Source of the DNA: Opisthocomus hoazin
Taxonomy: Eukaryota; Chordata; Aves; Opisthocomiformes; Opisthocomidae
Assembly: GCF_030867145.1 (NCBI RefSeq)
Contig: NC_134419.1
Coordinates: 6,351,501 to 6,415,500 of the forward strand
Direction of reading: 5' to 3'
Length of the DNA: 64,000 nucleotides
Shown piece after piece: positions 1 to 12,900 of the stretch. How positions within the stretch are numbered: position 1 is the first letter of the stretch; each line of letters begins with the position of its first letter. The notes under the pieces were generated by a model. That model made no database searches and had not been told where the DNA came from. It saw only the letters and a program-made list of their open reading frames with translations. The position numbers and the translations under genes are program-made.

Positions 1-1608
1 TTGCGTTGGGTTTTTTTGTTGGGTTTTTTTTTTGTTGTTGTTTCTTTGCTGCCGTCCGGCTGGCTTTTTCTTGGCGGCTGAGAGTGGGAGACTTATCTGC
101 AGAAAATGCCATTTGAGTTGATTAAAGGAACTCCTGCCATTGGCCAGAGCTGCCAAACTTTCTGCAGAAACGGTTACGCGTTCTGAGAAAACCACCCCCG
201 GGGACCTGGCTCCCCGGGCTGCAGCCGGGCCCTGGGGCGGTGGTGGGGGGGAGGAGGAGGAGGAGGAGGGCTGCCCAGGCTCGCTGAAGGAAAACAAAGT
301 GGAAAGCAAAGGATGCCGGTCTCAGCAGCATCGTACCGAGGAGGACCTGCTGAGAAGAGGTGCGGAGGAGGCAGCAGTGGTGGGCACGCTGCTGTTCTTG
401 CACCTCTCCGATGGCAGCAGCTTGCACAGCCTTCAGACTGAGGGCTTTTGGTCATTATGGAGCCAATGATGAACCCGTTATGGGTTTCAGGCAGGGACTG
501 ATCCGAAAACCTCTGCGTCCTGGTACCCGTCCCGCAAGCTCCATCCCAACACCCATCCGACGCACATGGGAGCCAAATCACAACAGCCTTAGCAGAAGCA
601 AACAGCATCTAGTGCACCTTCTTTTCTAAGCCCTCTGTCACATCTAAAATAAATTTGCATCTAAATTGACAGGCTGGTTTTAATGTCTTCTGGCTATGTA
701 GCGCTTAAAGGCCCAGGCTTCCCTCGTAGGTGGGCGCGGGGCATCGTCCCCGCTCGTGCAGGGTGCTGGCGTGGTGGTACGGAGCAGTCCCGAGGCAGAG
801 GAGGGAGAGGCATGGGGTGACTGCTCGCAGGGAAGCAGGAGATTAGTTTTTCCCTTTTTTTTTAAACATATTATTGAAAGGATTGAGACTGATAGGCTGG
901 TGGGTGAGGGTGGCCGGCGCTGGGCAAGCCGGGCTTCCCTCCGGGGATGCTGCTCTGTGCCGGGCTGCTGGCACCCTGCGCACCGTGCAGTGCCCTGGGT
1001 TGGTAGGAGCGCGTCCCACAGCCCTCTCCTTGCCTGCCGGCGATGAAAACGTGTCCCCGTTGTACGTGCAGGCTGCCAAAGACAACAGGCGTAAGGCACC
1101 GATGTCCTGGTACCGGGGTTTGGGGAGCATCGCTGGGGCTGGAGCTCCACCAGGGACCAGAAGACTGAGCGTATCGGGAAGGGCTGCGTAGAGCCAAGCA
1201 TCTCCCGAGCAGTCTCGCTGTGGCAGCTCTTCTTCGCCATCCATTATTTATTTGATCCTCTGCAAAACAAATTCGCTCCTCGGCACTGATTCTGATGACA
1301 GTGCTCATTTGACAAAAGAGGTAAAAGCAACTGGTTTTGTTCCCAGTCTAGAAGACTTTACCGTAAAGGTGTGTTTCCCTGCCGCCTTCTCCTGCAGCCC
1401 CTTTCGGTGTCAGTGAGATAAATCCGCGGGGTTTTAGGGCGGTGATGGAAATTTTGGAGTCTCAAATACCGAAACGTCGAGTGATGCGCTTCCCTCTTGA
1501 TCCCCGTCTTCCCAGGACCCGCGAGGGTGGTTGCTGTGGCTGGACCAGGGCTGACCAAGGTGCTTGCCTTGCCTCGTAGCTCACAGCTGAGAGTTTCTCG
1601 AGAGCAGA

Positions 1609-1724
1609 GCCGCCTGGACAAGGTCCTCTACAGCCTACTGTAGGTGACCCTGCTTCGGCAGGAGGGTTGGACTAGATGACCCACAGAGGTCCCTTCCAAC
1701 CCTGAACATTCTGTGATTCTGTGA
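1609..1724 (+). mobile_element. CR1 LINE 3' tail fragment
   Basis: About 115 bp matching the CR1 3' end: tggacaaggtcctct, then a run equivalent to the ggttggactagatgaccc motif, ending attctgtgattctgtg, the tandem octamer typical of CR1. Same type of sequence as the element at 28512-29075, reversed. Confidence 0.85.
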
Positions 1725-4700
1725 AAAGGGGCTTTGTGGGGTGCGTTTCCTCGCCGCGCACGCTGTAGGAGGGCAGCTCTGCTTTGCGGGTGCACCAAGA
1801 AGTACGGGATTGGGGTTTGGGGCCGGCAGGCTGCTTTTGGCAGGGTTACTGGGGGTGACCTCGGTCACGCCAGTGGGCGAGCCAGCTCCGCTTGGCTTGC
1901 ACCGAACAAGCTGGAGCGGTGGGCTGAACGCCGCGCCGGGAAGTTTGGAGGGAGGAGACGGCGCGTCGGAGCCGCGTTCGTCAGGATGGAAATAACTGTC
2001 AGCCCCATTCAATCTGTCGCCTTGTTCCCAGGGGACAATTGCAAAACAGGATTACTGGTACTTAAAAATTCATAGAAAACGTTTCTTATCACAACGTCAT
2101 AATTGTTATGACTCAGAAGAGTAGAATTGCCATTTTCCTGTGCCTTTTTCCCCCTTCACTTTTCTTGCACGCCGAGTCCCTCACTGCAGCTGCGGAATCG
2201 TCAAAAAATAAAATAAAATGAAAAAAAAAAAGCCCCACGAACCAGGGCGATGCTTTATTTTATGCTAACTGCTGCATTTGACTTGAAAATGATGTCCCAC
2301 TGGGTCTCGTGGTCAGCATATTACGGCGTGATGGATGGCTGTCAGAGCGGCGGTGGCTGGCAGATTGCGATGGGTGGAGGAGAACAGATGCCCGGTGACT
2401 TCAGGGGCTTTAGCGGAGCCCAGCACTGAAGACTGGAAAACAAAAGCAGATGGGAGGGCTCTGCTTGGGCTGACTATTCTTCTCCGGCCGCGTGTCGGGG
2501 AGGAGGGCGCGTCGGGCGGCCGTGTCCCTTCTGTGCTGCTCTCCGCGCTGGGCTGGGCCGCCCGATGAAGCCATGGGTGAGCCCCACTTGACCCGAGGCC
2601 TGAGTGCACGTGTGAACCATCACTGCAGATCTCCAAAGGGCAACCTTCCCCTGAAGGAAAGCTTGCCTTCATGGAGTTCGCACTCTGTTTGGCAGTTCCT
2701 GTGAACCCTTGGCCCTACTGATGGATCCGAGGTGAGAGCCGGGCAGGCTCTGGTGGTTCCCCTTCCAGAGGGTGGCTGCTGGCATGTCTTGTCTTCTGCA
2801 TCGTGTTTGTCTTCGGAGTTGGGCAGGACCACATGAATTTGAGCCAAGGAGGTGGAAGGAGAAGAGTTGAGCCTTCTCCGCTAAACCGTGTTTTGGATAA
2901 AGCCCTTTGCAAGTGCTATTCTGCAGCCCCTCGTCTACTCCCTGTCCTGTCTCTCCTGCAAACTTTCCTATGCTTTCTACCCCTGCAAAGGGCTTAGAAA
3001 AGATCCCACCTTGCCCTGTTCCTCCCCTCACGTCCATATTTCTTCATCTTTCATCCCGTTGCTCTCCTCCCACCCCTCCGGTCCATCCAAACTCGGGCAA
3101 GCGGCTGCCGCCTTCCCAGCTGGTGCTTGCCGGGGTTTGCAGGGTTAATGGTAAAATTAAATTTCACTGCTGTTTTGAAATTAATTGAATCATCAGCGTG
3201 GGTAACGGGAAACAGTGGTATTGTAATGTATTTGATATGGGTCTTTAAGTCAGCGTTTGCTGCAAAATCTAGAGCGCTAGATCTTGGTGGAAGCGATGGC
3301 TGGCTGATACATCGCAGTTGCGTCCACAGTACCACGGCTCCTGCTACATTCGGGTCATAAAGTTGAGTTGGTTTTATGATATGGCCGTTTCCCCTGGGCA
3401 CTTCCCACGGTGCTCCGAGATCGTACTTGGAAAAACCCTGCCCTTGGCAGAAGCCAGTGGTACCCCCGGCTTGTCCCTCTGGGCAAGCACCAAAGGTGTT
3501 ATGAAGATGCTCTTCTGGGTGGCAGAGCAGCATCTGGGTTTTGCTCCCAGGACTTTCTGAGGTTTTTTTCTGCTGAAAGAAGCAGCCACAGGGGAAAACA
3601 TGCCTTTTCCTCAAAGAAAACAGCAGGAAGACTTGTACTGATTTGCAGCAACATCTGGGCTTTCCATACTCAGTGGCCCTGAGGTGGCTTCAGGACCCAC
3701 CTTGGAGAGAAGCTGCCCAGGCTGAGGGCCAGCATCCCCACACAACGTCCCCACCATGCTGGGGGACAGAGACCCCATGCAGGCCGTCACAGGGGCTCCC
3801 CTTCGCTTGTCCAGCGTGGTGAGACTGTGTTGCAGCATGGTGGGACTGCATCACAGCATGGTGCTTTGTGGTGGATGGTGGCATGCTGCTGGGTTCATGC
3901 CTGGGTTGTTCGCCAGCACCAACAGAGGGCTGGTGTTAATTAAGAAGTGGAAGAAAGTATTTTTTTGGCGTATGTGTTGTGGAGCTGCTTGCAGGTTTCC
4001 ACCCGTGCATGGTTCCTGCAGCCTACCCCAGCAGCCTGGGACTCCTTCTCGTCAGCTCCTTGCTCTGGAGATCGCAGTTTTGTAGATGAGCCCCGAGTGC
4101 ACCCGGACAGCGTACAGCAGTGCTGCCTTTCATGACCAGAATCTAAACGCTACTTAACCAACTGAAACCTCTTAGAAACTGCTTCCGTGTGGACGTTGTT
4201 CTTCACATTTAACTCTGCTTTGCCCAACTGGTGTTGCCCAAGCCGCAGCTGTGGGGCACGAGCACGCTGCAGGACCGCGGCTGGCTTTAGGAGCAGCGTT
4301 TTGGGGGGACACCAAAAAACCTTGGTGCCGAAGAGCTCGTTCTAGCGCATTAGTTTAGATTTTGTGTGAAGACTTGCTGATGATCTCTGCTAGTTATGTC
4401 TCTAATGAGGTGAGACGTGCCATATGCTGTCCGTAGGGAGGGAGCGCCGCAGGTGGGGCGGGGGCTGGCCTGGTGGGTAGACACTATGTGGAAGAACCTC
4501 AAATTGCTCCTCCAAGTGAGCCAAAGTGCCAGCCGATCCGGCCGTGCCGCGGGCAGTGGTGCCCACGTCATGCCACGGAGCCAGCCACCCGCTCTTGTCT
4601 TCTCCAGCTCCCAGCAATTTTTTCCTGCCATTCCTCCTTCCCTTCTCTTACCCCCAACAGGTTTTTGCTCCAAAAGAGCACGGTTTTGGGGCTGGCTGTG

Positions 4701-5667
4701 CGGCTCGTGAGCCCCCGAGCAGCCCAGGCTGGCTGCTCCGAGCAGGAGTTTGAAACTAAACTGTATCACGGTAAAGAAATATTTATTGGCGAGTCCTGAA
4801 CTTAATTTGAACAGGGCTCTGCTGTTTAAACAATTGCTGGAGCCATAAACCAGAAGCCCTTAATTATGGCTAATTATTTTCTGCGGTGAATCTATATGCA
4901 AGCTCATCAGCGTGAGGTCTCCTCTGAAAGGCGCCGGTTGCGTGTTCGGGCGTCCTCCAGCCCGAATGTCCCTAATAAAATCAGAGGCGGGAGCGCTGCC
5001 GCTGGCCCGGCTGCCGGAGCGGGCAGGAGCCTGCCTGCCGTTCCTGGGAATCTCGGGGCGTCGGGGCAGGGTGCTGGGTGCTGGAGGCTCGCCGGGCGGG
5101 CGGCTGGGGACCCGAGGGCAGGCGAGAGCGAGACGGGAGCTGTTGGGGCCATGGACTTTAAACTCTCAGGCATTTGGGGTTTTTGTTTTAAAAAAAAAAC
5201 AGTTGGGTAAATATTTGTGAAGGAGCCAGGATCTGGCTGCGGGGTCGGGCGGCGCGGCTGCAGCCGTGTGGGTTGGTCTCTGGCGTCCCGCGGACCTCAT
5301 CCTTCTCGCGGCGGGAGGGACGTCCATCGTCAGCCCCGTCGAGGAGACGGCGGAGGCGATGCCGGGCCCTTGGCGTCGCCGCGTGGGCCTCGCTTCCCTA
5401 GGGTTTGGGGTAAAAATGGGTGCCTAGGGGTCTGTCCTTTGGGACGTGCTGGTGTGGTGCTTCAGTGGGAGATCCTCGGGGCAGATCTCCTGGTGAGGCT
5501 GCGCCGCGCGTCCTGGGGACGTCCCTTCAGTGCCACCCGCGGCACCTTTCGGGGTTGGCAGTGGCCTCGTCCGCCGAACCTGGACCTCCTGCCCCGTGCA
5601 CCCCTGCGGGAGGGCGGCTGCTGGGGGGTCCCGCTGGGCACCTATAGCACATGCTAGGGTGGGCGCC

Positions 5668-5953
5668 AACAGGGTGGCAGGGATGGCAGGGCACTGGGAT
5701 GGCAGGGCAGGGATGGCAGGGCAGAAAGATGGCAGGGATGGCAGGGCGGGGATGGCAGGGCGGGAGGATGACAGGGCAGGGGTGGCAGGGCAGGAGGGTG
5801 GCAGGGATGGCAGGGCAGGGATGGCAGGGCAGGGATGGCAGGGCAGGAGGATGGCAGGGATGGCAGGGCAGGGATGGCAGGGCAGGAGGGTGGCAGGGAT
5901 GGCAGGGCAGGGATGGCAGGGCAGGAAGATGGCACAGCACGGCATGGCAGGGC
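5668..5953 (+). repeat. GATGGCAGGG minisatellite in SSBP3 intron
   Basis: Irregular tandem array of 10-14 bp units built on gatggcaggg and gcagg. Purine-rich on the plus strand. Produces open frames in several phases that are not genes. Confidence 0.9.
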
Positions 5954-6253
5954 GCGGGGGGAGCGGTCCAGGCTGCCTGTACACAGCAGCTGTCAGCGCT
6001 GCTGCCTGCGCCTGCCCGGCCCCAGCCTCTTCCTCATGGCACAGATGGTTTTAACACTTTCCTGGGCCTTTTTTTTCTATAATTAACTCTTGTTTGCAAG
6101 TGGGAAGACACTTCTTTCCTTTTGGCAGAGCCATCAAACTCTCCTCGGCGGTGCACTTTTTTAAAGCCATCGCGTATCTATCCCCCAGCCGCAGTCTGTT
6201 GTTTTTACCAGGCTCTTTTATGGCTGTGGGCTGCTACCCACCCCCCTACTCTT

Positions 6254-6276
6254 CCCCCCCCCCCCCCCCCCCCCCC
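6254..6276 (+). repeat. homopolymer of 23 C
   Basis: Uninterrupted C run followed by TTTG. Its length may be a sequencing or assembly estimate. Confidence 0.9.
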
Positions 6277-9200
6277 TTTGCTCTTGCCCGGAGGTAAAAT
6301 CCGCAGGGATTGCAGGCGGAGGAGGCCCCAGCTCCAGGAGGGGAGTTAACGAATCCGGCCAAGGCGATACAAAAGCCGGTGGCTGGGGAGGGGGGGGTGG
6401 GAAGATGGAGGGGGGCCCTTCTCTGCACCAGGAGCCTTTGCACCCCCCCGTCCCCAGCTTTGTGCGGCGTAGCTGCAGGGTGCTGCCTGCACAAAGGCCC
6501 CTCGTCCCTCACACCGCTTCCATGCCGCGGCCGGGATGAGTTTTCCCAGGAGGGGCCAGTGCCCAGCGAAACGCTGGTGGGTGTGGGGGGCTGCTGCGGT
6601 GGGTGCCCCGTCCCGGGGCGGGGAGAAACCCCACGGACCACCGGAGCTTCGCCGTCACGGCTTGGGGGTCCACAGGGTGCCCCGGGAAGGGTGGGTATGG
6701 GAAAGGTGTCCTCTCCAGCTTAGAAAAGCTGGCTGGAGTGCCATGGGGCGTGCTCTGCCTCTCAGGGAGCTCCCGGGGGGGGTTGGGGGTGTTCTGTTCC
6801 CAGGGAAGCGAGGGGCCGGGGGGGTGTGGGATGCTCGGCTTTGGGGACCCAGGAGGGTTCGCCACAGGGGTGGGGTCACAACCTGGCGCCCATGGGCATG
6901 TCGAGGAGGGTGCTGTGGGCCATGGCACCGGTGCAGAGCCGCTGGCGGGGTGCACGTGGGCTGGCATCGGGGTGCTGCGAGAGCGGCTCTGGCTACGGGG
7001 AGCAGAGGAAGCTGCTCTTACCTATGGCTACCAAATGGTGGGTGGAGAAAGAGAAAAAGCCCACCGGGAAGTTTCCGTCAGCGGTTCACGGCCGTGACCA
7101 CCGTGCCCGTTCCCTCTCTCCGCTCACCATCCCATCCATCCCTTGGACTCTGCCCAACCACGCTCTAACCAGGTTTTCCCCAGCTCTGCCAGTCTAAACA
7201 AGACCTTGCAGTGATGCTCCGTGCTCTCACGTCGCTCCCTCCCCCCCCTCTGCTGTCTGAAAGCTTGTGGCTAAATCTTGGGTTTTTTTTTTCCCCTTGC
7301 TCTCAAGACTTTAAGTTTTCCTGCCTCACGTACTAGTTTATTGCTGGGTCAGGGGGCAGGGGTTTGCACGCTGGTTTTATAGGGTCCCTCCAGAGCCAGC
7401 TTCAAAAAGCTCCCAGTTCATAAATGGTGGGTTTGTATTAACCGCCTTATTCTGGTGGGGAGAGGTGCCCTTAGAAGTGAAATAATTAACATTTTGCAAG
7501 CTTCAAGGGTGACACAGTTTGGAGTTCCATCTAACCAAACCGCTCTGTAAGCATGCAAAAAAGTGACTAATTTAAAAAAAACAGAACACATTTTTATCAG
7601 AAATCCTCCCCTAGTGCAACGTGCACCTTGTCAGCTCTACAGCTCCGGAGGGGCATTTCCACAGGGAAGCCCCGTGGCTCGGCTGTACCCGAGCGGCCGC
7701 TGCCAGCGGTGCCGAAGCAATGCAGAGAGCTGGCGTGAAGGTAAATAAAGCTGGAGGCCACTTTGGAGCGGTGTTTCCTATTCCAGGCAGGGGTGTAGGT
7801 GAGAGAAAGCAGGGCGGGAGGCAGGGTGGTACAGTGAATTCCCTCCCATCCCGTGGATATGCACCTCTTCTCCAGAATATGGCATAATATTTAAAATGCT
7901 CTGGAAATCAAGCTTTTTCCCATTCACCCTCCTCCTCCTGAAAAATCCCAGCCTACCGGGGAAGATCTGCACCCCCTCCAAGCTAGCTTAGCCCCTGGCT
8001 TTTGCCGGGTGTGGAGAAAACCACCAGTTCTTGGGAAGGGCGCTGAATTACATGCTGGCTGACGTCAGATTTACTCCTCATGTCCTTTCTCTAGCTGCTC
8101 TATTAATTTTCGAATGCCTCGAGCAATTACCGAACCTGGGAAACAGTGTTTTTGGGGGAAGCACCCACGAATAACTGCAATAAATAAACGCTGCTGTTAA
8201 GAAAGGGGGGGAAACGGACACAGGCACTGTGCTTACCTGGGTTTAAAGAGGTTTGTTAGTGTGAGTTTTCAACAGAAACCATGCATGCCCAAACTGCTGG
8301 GGGGCTGCTGGAGGGGAGCATCTGCGGGGGGGCTCGCACCCTTTCCCCACCCATACACCACTTTTGAGGTCCAAAGCGCTGCTCCCGGGGGAAAACGGGG
8401 TGCGGAGGGGCAGCAGCGGATGCTTCCTGGGGGCAGGTTTGGGATGCGAGGGCTCCATATGGCTGGAAGGGATTAGCCCGGAGGATTAGATGAGCGAAGA
8501 GGAGGGGAAAGTTGCTGCAATCCCCCCCCCTCCCCAAAACCCCCCATCGCTGACCCCTGGCAGATGCGCAGGGGTGATTTCTGGGGACGGTTAGCGCTGC
8601 TTTGGTTTTGGCTGTGGCCCCCGGAGCCACGGCTCAGTCTCTGTGCTGCAGTGGGAGAGCGATGGCCATGGCCCAGGGTGGGATCCTGCGCCGGAGGGCG
8701 ATGAGGAAAGCTGGGATTTTCCTGCCGCCGCCTCGCACCCACGTGTTGCGTCTTCCCTCGAGCTCAATGCGTTTCAAACCCGAGCTCTTTGCTTAAGCCT
8801 TAAGCTCGCCTGGAGAGAGCATCAGTGGTGCTGCACCGTGCTGCTCGGACAAACCCGCTTCCGAGGGACCAGCGACGGGTGAGCCTGGGATGCGGCACTC
8901 GGGAGGTCGCGCGCCGTGTGACCTGGGCGGTGGCCGTCCGGGGCTCGGGGAGGACCGGCACCACTGCTGCGGGCTGCGGGCTGCTCTGCGGCTCCGTACC
9001 TGGGCAGCGCTTGCGTGTAAGGCAGAATATTTTTAACATCTTTAAAACATCACCCTGGCAATGGTAGGAATGGTGCTGAGGCGTGACGGCTCTTCTCCAT
9101 GCACACCGGCGAGGGCATCACTCAACCTCAAGACCCATCTTGCTTGGGGTTGACATTTGCCAACAGCTTGCCTTGTGCCATCACAGTGTTGCTGTCCCAC

Positions 9201-9894
9201 CAAAGGCTCATCAAGGGCTGGGTTGACTCTCAGAGCACAACAGCAGCTTCGCGAAGGACTTCCAAGCCCATACTTGCTTCTTGGGACACACCAAGGGTGC
9301 AGAAACCCAATGGGCTCGTCGTGGTAACTCTCCCTGGAGGTTGGGTGCGATAGAGTGGGTGCTGTTTGGATGATGGAGAGGACGAAAGCCCGTAGCCATC
9401 ATTGCTACCGAATACAGGAGTCTTCAAAACTGGCACTAAGTCCATCCTTCCCGGTTAATTTAGGGCTTTCCCGGTGCCGGCTGCTCCCGTGCAAAGTCCA
9501 CCGCCTTCCTCGCCATCCGCCTCGCCGGGGTTTATGTGAGGTGCTGGACTTTGTACCCACGCAGCAAGTCACAGCCCTTTTTGTAAGTCAGCTGCCACCT
9601 CCGCCTCAATTTAAGGCATTTCCATTCCCCCCCAAAATATTTAATAAAAAGTGCTATGCAGAGAAGATGCATCTTCAAACATCGACGAACCCACTTTTAC
9701 CAAAAAGAGTATTTTTGTTCTGTTAACTTGCTGCTTTCTCAGAGGAAGGGATTTGATTATTTTTTTATTACTGCATTTTTTTAAAAAATTGGTTTATTTA
9801 AAGGCTCATTGTGGAAAAACTTCTCACAGATCAGCAGGCACATCCGTCAGGGGCCGCTGCGAGCCGGGACGGACGCTCAGCCGCCTCCGTAGGT

Positions 9895-9987
9895 ACACAA
9901 AACACGTTTGAACGCCTGCGAAAGGTTACGGCGGCGCTTTTCAAGCGCCGCCGTAACCTTTCGCAGGCGTTCAAACGGGCTTTGTGT
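9895..9987. repeat. near-perfect palindrome (hairpin-forming inverted repeat)
   Basis: Arms of 35 bp at 9905-9939 and 9943-9977 are exact reverse complements around a 3-nt centre (TTC, 9940-9942). With two mismatches (9904/9978 and 9902/9980) the pairing continues to 9895 and 9987, giving 45-bp arms. The arms are CpG-rich (for example gttacggcggcgctt). Confidence 0.97.
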
Positions 9988-12900
9988 TATTACACGAATA
10001 TGGTGGCCGGCAGCGTCTTGTCGGGGACGGGCAGATGGCGTTCACCTGCTCCGGACCAACTTCTTTCGCCCTTTGCCTTTGGTGTCGGGGAATAATACCG
10101 GGGCAGCTGCTAGCAGTAAAATAGGCTTAAGCAAATGCGATATTTTGGCATTCAAGTGCACGACAAGAATGGGAGTATTTGCATTAATTCCCTCCTCTCT
10201 TTTCCCTGCGGCGGGAGGTGGTGGAGAAAACGGGGATGTTTTCCCGCGGGGTCCTGGTCGTCTCTGGCTGGAGCAGGGGTGGGAAGCGCTGGATGCTGTG
10301 CCCGGGGTGTTGGTGCTCCATCCCGCTGCCCAAACAGTGGGAATGGATGTTTTTCCAGGGAGGTCGCGGTGTTTCCCACTGCGCCGCGAAGGCAGGCGCC
10401 GAGGGAAGGGTCTCACCCCCTTCCCTGGATCCGAGTGGGGGTTAGGGACCGGACTGCATGGGCTCCCCGTGCAAACTCACAGCTTCTTTTGTGTTATTTT
10501 TGATTGCCAAGAGCAACTGATGAGATTGGCTAGCTGAAGCACAAGGGGGCAAAAATGAAAATAAAAATTGGAAAAAAAAATAATACTTCTGATCTGCACC
10601 CATCTTTAATGGGGAAATCGCTGCCGGGCGCTGGATGCCCTCGGGGCGTTTTGCGGTGCGCCGGCTAGCCGACGGGATCAGCAATATCCTCGTTAGTTGC
10701 TAGTAAATCCTTTGGACAAGTTAAAACTACGTTCTTTTCGAATGCACGTGGTGCAATGGCACAGTGTTTTTCTAAAGCCATGCATTATATATATATTTTT
10801 TTCTCTTTTAAATTAGATTACCAATTTAAATCTGGTTTTTCTTAACAACCTCTTCCAAAATTTGCTTGGCCATTTCAGTCTGGGAGAAGGCAGAAGGCAG
10901 AGGAGCGGCGATAGGCGCAGGCGCTGGGAAGCAGAAGTCCAGCTGCCAACGCCAGCAGCCTCCCTTGCGCCTCATCGCCAAATTATTCCTATTTTTTGGA
11001 GAGGGAGGCTGTGTTTTTCCTTAATCTGAGCTTTTCAGAGGCCGCTAAAGGAGAGGACTTGATTTCAGCTGTGATGCTTGAGGCGAGGATGGAGGGCGAG
11101 CCGGTGCGCGTGCCGACGAACATCCAGCCATGCAACCCCACGTAGTTACACCCCGACAGCACCCGTGCGAAGCGAGGGGCATCGCGGGGAGTAAACTCCC
11201 ATCTGCTTTAACCATCACAACTTTGTGGAAAACTCCGGCAAATTAACGTCTCCTGGCAGCTTTTCTTGCTGGGGCTATTTCCTTTTTGGTTTTAAAAATA
11301 ATAGTCATTTTTTAAAAAACTGTAATTAATCCATAAGCTTTGCGTAAAGCTTGTGTAGGTACATCGGGAGCAAATCCAGGGGGAACCACCAAGCGTCGGG
11401 TGTAGGAAATACAGGTTGTAGGTGCGAGGAGCTGCGCCGTGGCGGTGGCCGGGCGGCCGCTGGTCGGGCCGAGCGTCCCGGGCTGGTAGACGAACGGTAG
11501 ATTAATAGTCCTGAGCAATTGCATTATCTAATGAAAATTTTATATAATTATTTTATATAACTTTTTTGGCAGGTGGACCCTGAAATGGATGGTATTGATC
11601 GCTGGAAAGGAGCCTGGCCTGTCAGCTGCTAGAATTATTAGAGGAGAACTGATAGTAATTAATACCCGTGTATTTACAGCGTTTTCCAGGCTGCTAATTG
11701 CACGAGATCCATTTGAGCCCTTTGGCAGCGGGGAGGGTTCGTACCCTGGGTTTGAGATGTGGGTCTGGTGCTGGGGAAGACGCCGGCGGTGGGAGAGCTG
11801 GGACCCTTGGCTTCACCTCCCAGGCTGGGGCTGGGGGAGCTCGGGGTGCCTGTGGCGAAGCATCCCTCAGTGCTGGGGACGGGCGCAGCCGTGCACGCGG
11901 CGTGAGGCGCCGGCCGGAGCGCTCTCCTCTCCAAAGCTCTTCCTAAGTCCGGGGAAGCACTGCCGGCCAGCCTGGCTTAACTCCCCAGAAGTTTCCCTTA
12001 GTAAACCGTTCCGTAGACACGCGCCTGTAAAACCGAGCCTAATTGCGTTTAGTCCGTTATCCACCTCCCGTGCTTATCCCTTCCCCCCCCCCCCCTTTAA
12101 TTCGGTTGCTGTGAAATTTTTGCAGCCCTGCCAAGTTATTTCCTTGGGATATATTTAGAGAACGCCAGCTCAGCAGAGCGCGCTGGGTGTTTGCGTAAGG
12201 ATGTTTGTAAATGTTAGCGGGAGCGCTGGCGGGCTGGCGGAGCAGATGTCCGCGAGATGCTACCAAGAGCCTTATTTACAAACTTGTAAATGACTGAAGG
12301 GGTTTCCTTCCCGGGGATAAGGGGGATGCCGACTTAAGAGATTAAAATCCTATTGTTTCGTGGCCGGAGCTGCTGTCTCAGATTATCCTTTACAAGGAAA
12401 GGGGGGGGGGAAAAAAAGAAAGCTCCGTATTAGCTTGAAACACCATTCAACTGTTTTGCCTTTTTTCTTTTAAAGCTCAAGGAAAATACGGGGTTGGGGG
12501 TTGTTTCTTTCTTTAGAAAGGAGGGGAGAAAAGTGGCCGAGCGTGGCTGCTGCCGGCCGGGGCGTACGCCGGCGCTTTGTGTGCCGGGCGGCTCGCAGGT
12601 GATGCCTTTAAAATAAGCACAAAAAGCTCGCGCTGTCCTGGAAGTATAATTCAGCTGAACTCGTATGCACAGCTTGGTGTCCCACGGGAGCGCGGTGAGG
12701 TGTTTGGGTGGTATGGTGATACCTCTACGAGCCTGTTTCATCTTTATTTTATAGATCTGCCTCTTGCCAATATGCAAAGCTTCATCCCAACCTCCTTTTA
12801 CCTTCTCTTACCATAAAATAAACCAAAACCGGTTTGCTTTGTCTGCTGGAGCACCCAGCCAAGTGGCTTGCACTGGAGGAAGCGGGACAGTCTGTGGTGT

